Positions 1 to 6,296 are shown, numbered from the stretch's first letter. The stretch: DNA of 6,959 bases from Acidimicrobiaceae bacterium (GCA_003156795.1 PMHU01000191.1:1-6959), one strand, 5' to 3'. Translations and numbers: made by a program. The notes: a model not told the origin generated them from the letters alone.

Positions 1-1229
1 GTCAGGCCGTAGTAGAAGGCGATCATCAGACCGAGCGATGAGATGGTGTCGCCCAGCACACTGGTACTCACCGCGGTCATGATCACGTAGAAGGCGATCG
101 ACGCCACTCCCATGCCGATGGTCGACCAGGTCGGGGTGAGATAGCGGGGGTGGATGCGGGCAAAGCGGGAGGGAATGCTCCGGTAGGCGGCCATCGCCAG
201 CGACGTCCGAGCCGTCGGCAGGATCGTGGTCAAGGTGCTGGCCGCCGACGAGCTCAGCACCATGACCACGAGCAGCTTCGCCAGCACCCAGCCGGGGCCG
301 GTGGTCCCGAAGACCTTCCCGCCGAGGACCGAGAGCACGTCGCCGGAGTTGTTCGGGTTGGCCAGGCCGATCCCTTTGGTGTTGGCGCTGACCCCTGCAA
401 AACATTGGGCCGCCACGGTCACCAGCACGTAGGTGACGAGCAGCACTAGCGTCGAGGTGATGGCTGCTATGCCGGGCGCCCGCTCCTTGTCGGCGGTCTC
501 CTCGTTGATCGAAACAGCGGTGTCCCATCCCCAGTAGATGAACAGGGCCGTCAGCATCCCGGCCGTGAGCGCCCCGAACCCCAGGTGGAAGGGATTGAAC
601 CACGACAGCGCCGGCTTGATGGCCTGGTGCCCGGCGCTGCCTCCGTACACCTTGACGAGAGCGGTGACGCTGAAAATGCCCAGCATGACCAGCTCAATGC
701 CCAGGAGGGCGTACTGGATACGGGCGCTGATCTCTATCCCGATGTAACAGATCCAGCACATCAGGACGATCCAGATCACGCCGGCCAGCAGGCTCCACCA
801 GGTGCTGGCGGCCAGGCCCTTGGCCCCCACCAGCTGGAACCCGTAGCCCCCGGCAATCGCGGCCAGGTTGGCCATGACAATCACGTCGGCCGCGATGATC
901 CCCCAGCCCCCCATCCAGCCGACTTTGGGGCCGAAGGCCTTCGTCCCCCAGGTAAACGTGGTGCCGCAGTCCGGCATCACCTTGTTGAGCTGCTGATAGC
1001 CCACCGCGACGAACATCATCGGGAAGAAGGCCAGGAGCATCACGACTGGGGACTGCAAACCGACTGCAATGACGACGAAGCCGAGTGCGGCAGCCAGGCT
1101 GTAAGCGGGGGCCACGGACGCGATGGCGACGACCGTGTTCGACAGGAGGCCGATCGCCCCACTCTTGAGCCCCTTGCCGTTGCTTCCCTCGCCGGCGGCG
1201 CTGGCGGGCTGTTCGATGACTGTGGCCAT
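1..1229 (-). CDS. APC-family amino acid/polyamine permease (3' end cut by window edge)
   Basis: An integral membrane transporter of the amino acid-polyamine-organocation superfamily, probably importing the amine or amino acid used by the neighbouring enzymes. I translated 409 residues from the ATG at 1229; the reading frame is open to the left edge, so the C-terminus is missing (family members usually have about 450-550 residues and 12 helices). After a short polar N-terminus there are about nine complete hydrophobic segments, roughly at residues 25-53, 60-80, 103-128, 144-167, 171-194, 218-240, 253-279, 313-335 and 366-388, with a tenth starting near 396. Typical APC features are VAPAYSLAAALG in helix 1 (39-50) and FIYWGWDTAVSINEET at 230-245, ending a helix before the conserved cytoplasmic loop. 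The start is supported by an AGGGGGG ribosome site 9 bases upstream. It lies 14 bases after the aldehyde dehydrogenase stop, so the two are almost certainly co-transcribed. The substrate (putrescine, GABA or another amine) is inferred from context only. Confidence 0.88.
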   Translation of the reverse strand, partial: MATVIEQPASAAGEGSNGKGLKSGAIGLLSNTVVAIASVAPAYSLAAALGFVVIAVGLQSPVVMLLAFFPMMFVAVGYQQLNKVMPDCGTTFTWGTKAFGPKVGWMGGWGIIAADVIVMANLAAIAGGYGFQLVGAKGLAASTWWSLLAGVIWIVLMCWICYIGIEISARIQYALLGIELVMLGIFSVTALVKVYGGSAGHQAIKPALSWFNPFHLGFGALTAGMLTALFIYWGWDTAVSINEETADKERAPGIAAITSTLVLLVTYVLVTVAAQCFAGVSANTKGIGLANPNNSGDVLSVLGGKVFGTTGPGWVLAKLLVVMVLSSSAASTLTTILPTARTSLAMAAYRSIPSRFARIHPRYLTPTWSTIGMGVASIAFYVIMTAVSTSVLGDTISSLGLMIAFYYGL

Positions 1230-1238
1230 GGTTTCGGT

Positions 1239-1245
1239 CCCCCCT
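1239..1245 (-). promoter_or_regulatory. Ribosome binding site of the permease, overlapping the upstream stop codon
   Basis: On the minus strand AGGGGGG lies 9 bases before the permease ATG, and its first two bases are part of the TAG stop (1244-1246) of the aldehyde dehydrogenase. This supports both the ATG at 1229 and translational coupling of the two genes. Confidence 0.6.
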
Positions 1246-2671
1246 ACTCGAAGCTGCTCATGACGTGCTTGATGCGGGTGTAGTCCTCGAGACCGTACAT
1301 CGATAGGTCCTTGCCGTACCCGGAGTGTTTGAAGCCGCCGTGCGGCATCTCGGCTACCAACGGGATGTGGGTGTTGATCCAGACGCACCCGAAGTCGAGG
1401 CGCCTCGATACCCGCATGGCCCGGCCGTGATCCTGGGTCCAGACGCTCGACGCCAGGCCGTACTCCACGCCGTTGGCCCACGCCACGGCCTGATCCTCGT
1501 CGCTGAAGCGTTGCACCGTGATGACCGGCCCGAAGATCTCGCTCTGGGCCAGCTCGTCGGTCTGCTCCACACCGGCGACGAGGGTGGGCGGGTAGAAAAA
1601 GCCAGGGCCTCCCGGGGCCTCGCCCCCCACGACGACGCTGGCGTGGGAAGGGACGCGGGAAACCATCCCCGAGACCCGCTCGAGCTGGGCGGGGTTGTTG
1701 AGCGGGCCGAACGTGACGTCGGGCTGGTCCAGCCCACCGAACGTCGTCTGCCTGGCCTGGTCGGCCAGCGCGTCGACCATGTTGGCGTAGGCGCTCGCCG
1801 AGGCGAGGACCCGAGTGGCAGCGGTGCAGTCCTGACCGGCGTTGAAGTAGCCGGCGATGGCGATGGCTTCGGCTGCCTTCTCCACGTCGGCGTCGTCAAA
1901 GACGATGACCGGCGCCTTGCCCCCCAACTCCAAATGGACCCGCTTGAGATCTTCGGCCGCCGTCAGCGCCACCTCGCGCCCGGCTCGCACGCTGCCGGTG
2001 ATGGAGACGAGTTGCGGCGCCGGGTGGGACACGAGGGCCCGGCCCGTGTCCCGATCGCCGCACACGACGTTGAACACGCCCGGCGGGAAGATACCTCCCG
2101 CCAGTTCGGCCAGCATGACCGTGGTGACCGGGGTGGTGTCGGACGGCTTGAGCACGACCGTGTTGCCGGCGGCCAGGGCGGGCGCGATCTTCCAGATCGC
2201 CATCATCATCGGGTAGTTCCAGGGCGTTACCTGGCCGACAACTCCTATCGGTTCGCGCCTTATCCACGACGTGTGGCCGGCCAGGTACTCGCCGGCGGAG
2301 CGGCCCTCCAGAACCCGGGCCGCGCCGGCGAAGAAGCGGATCTGGTCCACCATCGGTGGGACCTCCTCCGATCGGGTCAGGGCCAGCGGCTTGCCGGTGT
2401 TGCGTCCTTCGGCCGTCACGAAGTCCTCGGCCCGGGATTCGATGGCGTCGGCCAGCTTCAACAACATGAGGCTGCGCTCCGACGGCGTGGTGTCGCGCCA
2501 GCTGTCGAACGCAGCCGCCGCCGCCTCGCACGCCAGGTCCACGTCGGCCTGCCCTGAAAGGGGCGCCTCCGCGTATGTCTCACCGGTACTCGGATCCACG
2601 ACCGCCGTGGTACGACCGTCTTTGGCGTCCACCGCAGCGCCGTCAACGAAGTTCCGCAGCCTCTCGGCCAT
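1244..2671 (-). CDS. patD: Gamma-aminobutyraldehyde dehydrogenase (PatD/YdcW-like)
   Basis: A cytoplasmic NAD(P)+-dependent aldehyde dehydrogenase of 475 residues, very likely oxidising 4-aminobutanal to GABA, the step after putrescine deamination. The Rossmann part has TPWNYP (149-154, with the substrate-orienting Asn152) and VVLKPS with the cofactor-binding Lys175. The general base Glu248 sits in LELGGK, the catalytic nucleophile Cys282 in FNAGQDCTA, and EIFGP is at 378-382. Length and many stretches agree with my memory of E. coli YdcW/PatD (474 residues): RFFAGAAR, GEYLxGHTS, ELGGKAPVIVFDDAD, YGLASSVWT, SEMPHGG versus AEMPHGG, and YGLEDYT near the end. These features favour PatD over betaine-aldehyde or succinate-semialdehyde dehydrogenases, although I could not run an alignment. 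The ATG at 2671 has a good ribosome site. It is the first gene of the minus-strand unit, divergent from the Lrp/AsnC regulator and followed by the permease. All catalytic residues are intact. Other omega-aminoaldehydes, such as 3-aminopropanal, are possible substrates. Confidence 0.85.
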   Translation of the reverse strand: MAERLRNFVDGAAVDAKDGRTTAVVDPSTGETYAEAPLSGQADVDLACEAAAAAFDSWRDTTPSERSLMLLKLADAIESRAEDFVTAEGRNTGKPLALTRSEEVPPMVDQIRFFAGAARVLEGRSAGEYLAGHTSWIRREPIGVVGQVTPWNYPMMMAIWKIAPALAAGNTVVLKPSDTTPVTTVMLAELAGGIFPPGVFNVVCGDRDTGRALVSHPAPQLVSITGSVRAGREVALTAAEDLKRVHLELGGKAPVIVFDDADVEKAAEAIAIAGYFNAGQDCTAATRVLASASAYANMVDALADQARQTTFGGLDQPDVTFGPLNNPAQLERVSGMVSRVPSHASVVVGGEAPGGPGFFYPPTLVAGVEQTDELAQSEIFGPVITVQRFSDEDQAVAWANGVEYGLASSVWTQDHGRAMRVSRRLDFGCVWINTHIPLVAEMPHGGFKHSGYGKDLSMYGLEDYTRIKHVMSSFE

Positions 2672-2675
2672 GGCT

Positions 2676-2683
2676 CACCCCCT
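2676..2683 (-). promoter_or_regulatory. Ribosome binding site of the aldehyde dehydrogenase
   Basis: On the minus strand AGGGGGTG lies 4 bases before the ATG at 2671 (6 bases counted from the end of AGGGGG). It is close to the ideal AGGAGGTG and supports this start. Confidence 0.65.
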
Positions 2684-2707
2684 AGGGTTCGGGTTCAGGA
2701 CCACGCA

Positions 2708-2735
2708 ATAATGCCAGACTGTGGCGGGCGCGCAA
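2708..2735 (-). promoter_or_regulatory. Candidate promoter for the patD-permease unit
   Basis: Reading the minus strand, TTGCGC (plus 2730-2735, 3 of 6 matches to the -35 consensus) is followed after 16 bases by CATTAT (plus 2708-2713, 4 of 6 to the -10 consensus). Transcription would start near 2701, giving a leader of about 30 bases that includes the ribosome site. The -35 is weak, so the promoter may need an activator; the divergent Lrp/AsnC protein is the obvious candidate. Low certainty. Confidence 0.3.
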
Positions 2736-2737
2736 GG

Positions 2738-2775
2738 GAATCCTTTGCAAATGAGGGGGAAGGTCCTTAGAATCC
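2738..2775. promoter_or_regulatory. Candidate Lrp/AsnC operator in the divergent control region
   Basis: The direct repeat GAATCC occurs at 2738-2743 and 2770-2775, start to start 32 bases or about three helical turns. The first copy lies just upstream of the plus-strand -35 and the second overlaps its -10. Between them is the perfect 8-base palindrome TTTGCAAA (2744-2751) and the near-palindrome AAGGTCCTT (2760-2768). Lrp/AsnC proteins are octamers or other multimers that bind phased degenerate sites next to their own gene, so this is a plausible autoregulatory site. The role is inferred; only the repeats are seen. Confidence 0.3.
2745..2773 (+). promoter_or_regulatory. Promoter of the regulator-aminotransferase-oxidoreductase unit
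   Basis: TTGCAA (2745-2750, 4 of 6 to the -35 consensus), an exact 17-base spacer and TAGAAT (2768-2773, 5 of 6 to the -10 consensus). It is the best promoter-like match in the window. The predicted start of transcription, about 2780-2782, falls at the GTG start codon of the regulator, so its mRNA would be leaderless, which is common in actinobacteria. No ribosome site lies at a workable distance from that GTG, which fits. Confidence 0.55.
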
Positions 2776-2781
2776 GTCGTT

Positions 2782-3264
2782 GTGGGCGATATGGACACCG
2801 CGATCCGCGACAGCGGGGGCCGCCTGGATAAGGTCAGCAAGCTGATCATCGAGCAGCTCCAAGAAGACGGCCGACGGTCGTACGCGGCCATCGCCAGGAC
2901 CATCGGGCTGTCGGAAGCCGCCACCCGGCAGCGGGTCCAGAAGCTGATCGACGAAGGCGTGATCCAGATCGTGGCAGTGACAGATGCCGAGGCCATCGGC
3001 TTCCATCGCATGGCCCTGCTCGGCATCAAGGTTGAAGGAGACATCCACGCGGTAGCCGACAAGCTGGTCGCCCTCGAGGCGGCCGAGTACGTCGTTTTAA
3101 CGGCCGGCCAGTTCGACCTTCTGGTCGAGTTGATGTGCGAGGACGACGACCACCTTTTGCACACCATCAACGAGTCGGTCCGGACCATTCCAGGGGTGCG
3201 CAGCACGGAAGCGTTCGTGTATTTGAAAGTCGCCAAGGAGAACTACCAATGGGGGACGCGTTGA
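2782..3264 (+). CDS. Lrp/AsnC-family transcriptional regulator
   Basis: A DNA-binding regulator of 160 residues from GTG 2782 (157 from ATG 2791), the usual length for this family. The N-terminal winged helix-turn-helix covers about residues 14-66: LDKVSKLIIEQLQEDGR, then helix-turn-helix SYAAIARTIGLSEAATRQRV (33-52) and the wing GVIQIVAV (59-66). The C-terminal ligand-sensing RAM domain covers about 75-152 (MALLGIKVEGD, then TAGQFDLLVEL, then IPGVRSTEAFVYLKV). I chose GTG 2782 because the predicted transcription start coincides with it; ATG 2791 is the alternative, also without a ribosome site. The gene is divergent from patD and overlaps the aminotransferase start, so it very probably controls both arms of this locus and its own expression. 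The effector is unknown, plausibly an amine or amino acid of the pathway. Leu106 is encoded by the rare codon TTA. Confidence 0.92.
   Translation: MGDMDTAIRDSGGRLDKVSKLIIEQLQEDGRRSYAAIARTIGLSEAATRQRVQKLIDEGVIQIVAVTDAEAIGFHRMALLGIKVEGDIHAVADKLVALEAAEYVVLTAGQFDLLVELMCEDDDHLLHTINESVRTIPGVRSTEAFVYLKVAKENYQWGTR
3235..3240 (+). promoter_or_regulatory. Ribosome binding site that fixes the aminotransferase start
   Basis: AAGGAG lies inside the last codons of the regulator, 8 bases before ATG 3249. It is the clearest Shine-Dalgarno match in the plus-strand unit. It rules in ATG 3249 over an upstream in-frame start at 3135, whose extra 38 residues would be a frame-shifted reading of the regulator. Confidence 0.75.
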
Positions 3265-4652
3265 GCACACCGGACAACCACGACCAATTCGACGAGCAGC
3301 ACCTGCAGGACGCAGCCAAGCGCCACCTGTGGATGCACTTCACCCGCATGAGCTCCTACGCCGATCACGAAGTACCCGTGATCGTGCGGGGGGAGGGCCC
3401 GTGGGTATGGGACAGCCGGGGCCGCAAGTACTTCGACGGCCTTTCCGGTCTGTTCGTCGTCCAAGCCGGTCACGGCAGGCGCGAGCTGGCGGAAGCCTCC
3501 GCCCGGCAAGCGTCCCAGCTGGCGTACTTCCCGCTCTGGAGTTACGCCCACCCCAACGCCATCGAGCTGTCCGAACGCCTGGCGGCGCTGGCCCCGGGCT
3601 CCATCAACCGGGTGTTCTTCACGACCGGGGGCGGAGAGGCCGTCGAGACGGCGTGGAAGCTGGCCCGTCAGTACTTCCGGGCGACCGGCCAGCCCGGCCG
3701 CTACAAGGTTCTGTCGCGCGACATCGCCTACCACGGGACCACCATGGGCGCCCTATCGATCACCGGGCTACCCGACATCAAAGCGCCCTTCGAGCCCCTC
3801 GTGCCTGGTTCGGTCCGCGTGCACAACACCAACTTCTATCGGGCCCCCGAACACGGCGACGACCTCGAGGCCTTCGGGCAGTGGGCGGCCAATGACATCG
3901 AGCGTCGCATCGAAATGGAGGGCCCCGACACGGTGGCGGCGGTCTTCCTCGAGCCGGTGCAGAACTCCGGCGGCTGCTTCCCCCCGCCCCCGGGGTACTT
4001 CCAGAGGGTGCGCGAGATCTGCGACCGACACGGGGTGCTGCTCGTGTCCGATGAGGTCATCTGCGCGTTCGGCCGGCTGGGCGCCTGGTTCGGGTCGACG
4101 AGGTTCGGGTACCAGCCCGACATGATCACTTGCGCCAAGGGCATGACGAGCGGCTACGCGCCCCTCGGCGCCGTGCTGGTAGACGACCGCATCATGGAGC
4201 CGTTCACGGACGGGACGGAGACCTTCTACCACGGCTTCACGTTCGGTGGTCATCCGGTCTCGACGGCCGTGGCCCTGGCCAACCTCGACCTCTTCGAGAA
4301 GGAGGACATCATCGGCAACGTGGCCGCCCGGGCCGCCCAGTTCCGCGCCGTTCTGGAGGGTCTGCGCGATCTGCCGATAGTCGGAGACGTGCGCGGTGAT
4401 GGGTTCTTCTACGGCATAGAGCTGGTCAAGGACAAAGACACCCGCGAGACCTTCGACGACGACGAGTCGGAGCGGCTCCTACGAGGCTTCCTCTCCGGCG
4501 CGCTTTTCGACGCCGGGCTCATCTGCCGGGCCGACGACCGGGGTGACCCGGTGGTCCAGCTGGCTCCGCCGCTGATTTGCGAGCAGGAGCACTTCGACCT
4601 GATCGGCGAGACGCTGCGCTCCGTCCTGGACGAAGCGTGGTCGCGGATCTGA
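3249..4652 (+). CDS. Class III PLP aminotransferase, polyamine (putrescine):pyruvate type
   Basis: A cytoplasmic pyridoxal-phosphate enzyme of 467 residues that probably moves the terminal amino group of putrescine or a related amine to a keto acid such as pyruvate, giving an aminoaldehyde for PatD. It is full length for the family. Visible motifs are HLWMHFTRMS near the N-terminus (27-36); WDSRGRKYFDGLSGLF (54-69); TTGGGEAVETAWKLAR for phosphate binding (125-140); YHGTTMGALS (161-170) with cofactor-stacking Tyr161; FLEPVQ (233-238); SDEVICAFGR with Asp268, which pairs with the pyridine nitrogen; CAKGMTSGYAPLGA with the Schiff-base Lys297; and HGFTFGGHP with Thr331 (328-336). The N-terminal signature and GGGEAVETA resemble the SpuC/omega-transaminase branch rather than GabT or ornithine aminotransferase; database entries often say only aspartate aminotransferase family. 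Its start overlaps the regulator by 16 bases, indicating translational coupling, and the oxidoreductase follows 13 bases after the stop. The substrate is inferred; beta-alanine or other omega-amines remain possible. Confidence 0.85.
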   Translation: MGDALSTPDNHDQFDEQHLQDAAKRHLWMHFTRMSSYADHEVPVIVRGEGPWVWDSRGRKYFDGLSGLFVVQAGHGRRELAEASARQASQLAYFPLWSYAHPNAIELSERLAALAPGSINRVFFTTGGGEAVETAWKLARQYFRATGQPGRYKVLSRDIAYHGTTMGALSITGLPDIKAPFEPLVPGSVRVHNTNFYRAPEHGDDLEAFGQWAANDIERRIEMEGPDTVAAVFLEPVQNSGGCFPPPPGYFQRVREICDRHGVLLVSDEVICAFGRLGAWFGSTRFGYQPDMITCAKGMTSGYAPLGAVLVDDRIMEPFTDGTETFYHGFTFGGHPVSTAVALANLDLFEKEDIIGNVAARAAQFRAVLEGLRDLPIVGDVRGDGFFYGIELVKDKDTRETFDDDESERLLRGFLSGALFDAGLICRADDRGDPVVQLAPPLICEQEHFDLIGETLRSVLDEAWSRI

Positions 4653-4665
4653 TCCCGTCGTACAC

Positions 4666-6132
4666 TTGACCTCCGACCCGGCAGGGGGGACCCCCGCGAG
4701 CGCCGGGACGGTCCGCCCAGAAGGCTCGCCCACGCCGGCCGCGCCGGCCCCGGCCGGGTACTGGCACCGCGCCCTCGGCGGCCCCCCGCCGACGAGGTCC
4801 TCGCTGTCGGGCCTGACCGACGTCGACGTTTGCATCGTCGGCGGCGGATACACCGGGCTGTGGACGGCATGGGCCCTGGCCCGCAGCGACCCCTCTCTTC
4901 GCATCGCCGTCCTCGAAGCCGAGCACGTCGGGTTCGGGGCCAGCGGGCGCAACGGCGGATGGCTGTCGGGCTTGCTGCCTGGCGACCGCCACCTGCTTTC
5001 GCGCGGCCCCGCTGGCCGAGACGGTGTCATCGCCCTGCAACGCCAACTCATCGATGCCGTCGCCGGCGTCGTCGCCGCGTGCGAGTGCGAAGGCATCGAC
5101 GCCGACATCAAGGTGGGCGGCACCATGGCCGTGGCCACCAACGAAACCCAGATGGCACGGCTGCGTGCGGCAGTCGAGGAGGGGCGCAGGTGGGGTCTCG
5201 GCCCGGAGGACTTCCGCGAGCTCAGCCCCACTGAGACCACCGAGCGGATTCGGGTCGAAGGCGCGGTCGGCTCCACCTTCAGCCCCCACTGCGCTCGCAT
5301 CCAACCAGCGAAGCTGGTGCGCGGACTGGCGGCCGCGGTCGAGAATCGCGGCGTCCGGATCTACGAGCGCACGCCTGCGCTGGCCATCACGCCCGGTCGC
5401 GTGGATACCCCATACGTGACGGTGCGTGCGCCGTGGGTGGTGCGAGCCACCGAGGGCTATACGGCAGCGCTGCCCGGGCTACACCGCCGCCTGCTTCCGA
5501 TGAACAGTTCCATGATCGTGACCGAACCTCTGCCCCCGGACACGTGGAGCCGGATCGGGTGGGGAGGCATGGAAACCGTGCGCGACGGGGCGCACGCCTA
5601 TACCTACCTCCAACGGACAGCCGACGGGCGCATCGCCATCGGCGGCCGCGGTAGGCCATACCGGTTCGGCTCCCGCCTCGACCACAGCGACGACACCCCC
5701 GCCGCGACGGTCGCGGCCCTGGAAGCAGCGCTCCACCGGCTCTTTCCCGCCACGCGCTGCACCGCCGTCGCCGACTCGTGGAGTGGTGTCCTCGGGGTGG
5801 CACGCGACTGGTGCCCCTTCGTCGGGCTCCAGACGTCGGGCGACGGCGGGCTGGCCTGGGCCGGTGGCTACGTAGGCGACGGCGTCACCACGTCGCACCT
5901 GGCCGGGCTCACCCTCGCCGACCTGATCCTCAAGCGCGACACACCCCGCACCGGTCTGCCGTGGGTGGGCCATACCAGCCGGACTTGGGAGCCCGAGCCG
6001 CTGCGTTGGCTGGGCGTGCACGGCATCTACGCCCTCTACCGCGCCGCCGACAAAGCCGAAGCCCGCCACCCGCTCGTCGGGCGAAACTCGCGTTGGGCGG
6101 CGCTCGCCGACAGGATCTCTGGCCGGCCGTAG
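4666..6132 (+). CDS. FAD-dependent oxidoreductase of the DAO family (probable amine or gamma-glutamyl-amine oxidase)
   Basis: A flavoenzyme of 488 residues of the D-amino-acid-oxidase-like group, which includes glycine oxidase, DadA and the gamma-glutamylputrescine oxidase PuuB. It probably oxidises an amine or amino acid C-N bond. The FAD-binding Rossmann motif CIVGGGYTG (56-64) is followed by the ribose-binding acid Glu84 in VLEAE and by GFGASGRNGGWLSG (89-102), typical of the PuuB-like branch. GRIAIGGRG (321-329) and WAGGYVGDGVTTSHLAG (398-414) form the middle and C-terminal parts of the fold. There is no signal peptide. The first 30 residues are a Pro/Ala/Gly-rich leader outside the conserved fold, which begins near GYW (31-33). 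The only plausible start is TTG 4666, 13 bases after the aminotransferase stop and without a clear ribosome site, so expression probably depends on coupling to upstream translation. It shares the amine-catabolic operon, but no PuuA-like ligase is visible, so a gamma-glutamyl substrate is unproven. Confidence 0.82.
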   Translation: MTSDPAGGTPASAGTVRPEGSPTPAAPAPAGYWHRALGGPPPTRSSLSGLTDVDVCIVGGGYTGLWTAWALARSDPSLRIAVLEAEHVGFGASGRNGGWLSGLLPGDRHLLSRGPAGRDGVIALQRQLIDAVAGVVAACECEGIDADIKVGGTMAVATNETQMARLRAAVEEGRRWGLGPEDFRELSPTETTERIRVEGAVGSTFSPHCARIQPAKLVRGLAAAVENRGVRIYERTPALAITPGRVDTPYVTVRAPWVVRATEGYTAALPGLHRRLLPMNSSMIVTEPLPPDTWSRIGWGGMETVRDGAHAYTYLQRTADGRIAIGGRGRPYRFGSRLDHSDDTPAATVAALEAALHRLFPATRCTAVADSWSGVLGVARDWCPFVGLQTSGDGGLAWAGGYVGDGVTTSHLAGLTLADLILKRDTPRTGLPWVGHTSRTWEPEPLRWLGVHGIYALYRAADKAEARHPLVGRNSRWAALADRISGRP

Positions 6133-6161
6133 ATTTCCGGCTCGACGGGATCGACCGGCTC

Positions 6162-6252
6162 CATCCTCGCGTGTTCAATCCTGCTTCCCGTGCGCGAAAA
6201 ACGTCGCCAGCTGACAAAAATCGCGCACGCGAAGCCGAATTGAACACGGATG
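6162..6252. repeat. Long imperfect palindrome in the convergent intergenic region
   Basis: Arms 6171-6197 and 6221-6247 are inverted complements at 24 of 27 positions: an outer perfect 9-mer (GTGTTCAAT with ATTGAACAC), GCTTC with GAAGC, and an inner perfect 9-mer (CGTGCGCGA with TCGCGCACG). The 23-base loop (6198-6220) is bordered by A runs. A further CATCC (6162-6166) pairs with GGATG (6248-6252) if four bases on the left are bulged. The element fills much of the 164-base gap between the oxidoreductase stop and the rpsA stop. It could be a two-way terminator or transcript-end protector between convergent genes, or a dispersed palindromic element (REP- or MITE-like). No convincing target duplication is visible. 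Function is inferred; the symmetry is directly seen. The rest of the gap shows nothing recognisable. Confidence 0.85.
6216..6232 (-). terminator. Possible weak intrinsic terminator of rpsA
   Basis: On the minus strand, the way the rpsA transcript runs, TCGCGTGCGCGA can form a short GC hairpin (4 base pairs, 4-base loop) followed directly by five T residues. A second run of five T residues follows at 6197-6201. The stem is short and competes with the larger palindrome that contains it, so this is tentative. On the plus strand no T run follows the palindrome, so a classical terminator for the oxidoreductase is not evident. Confidence 0.3.
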
Positions 6253-6296
6253 ACGGGCGAGCCACGAGGGCCAGCGCGGGGACCTTCGTCTGTGGG

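Noticed and set aside
585..1283. A 232-codon plus-strand open frame antisense to the permease
   Set aside because: It covers the start of a clear membrane transporter on the other strand, and its product is His/Asp/Gly-rich without motifs; a shadow frame.
1325..2557. A 410-codon open frame on the plus strand, antisense to patD
   Set aside because: It lies wholly within the intact dehydrogenase gene. Its translation is Arg/Gly/His/Asp-rich with no recognisable domain, as expected from the complementary strand of a high-GC gene.
3135..3248. An N-terminal extension of the aminotransferase from an upstream in-frame start
   Set aside because: The extra 38 residues are the regulator gene read in the wrong frame, while ATG 3249 has an AAGGAG site at ideal spacing.
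4479..5304. Two minus-strand open frames of about 260-270 codons antisense to the aminotransferase end and oxidoreductase start
   Set aside because: Both overlap well-supported enzymes and read as Pro/Arg/Ala/Ser-rich noise. The absence of an ATG for the oxidoreductase made me consider them, but the FAD motifs on the plus strand settle it.
6171..6247. The palindrome as a CRISPR unit or phage attachment site
   Set aside because: There is only one inverted pair with no direct repeats or spacers, no integrase or cas gene nearby and no tRNA gene end, so neither idea has support.
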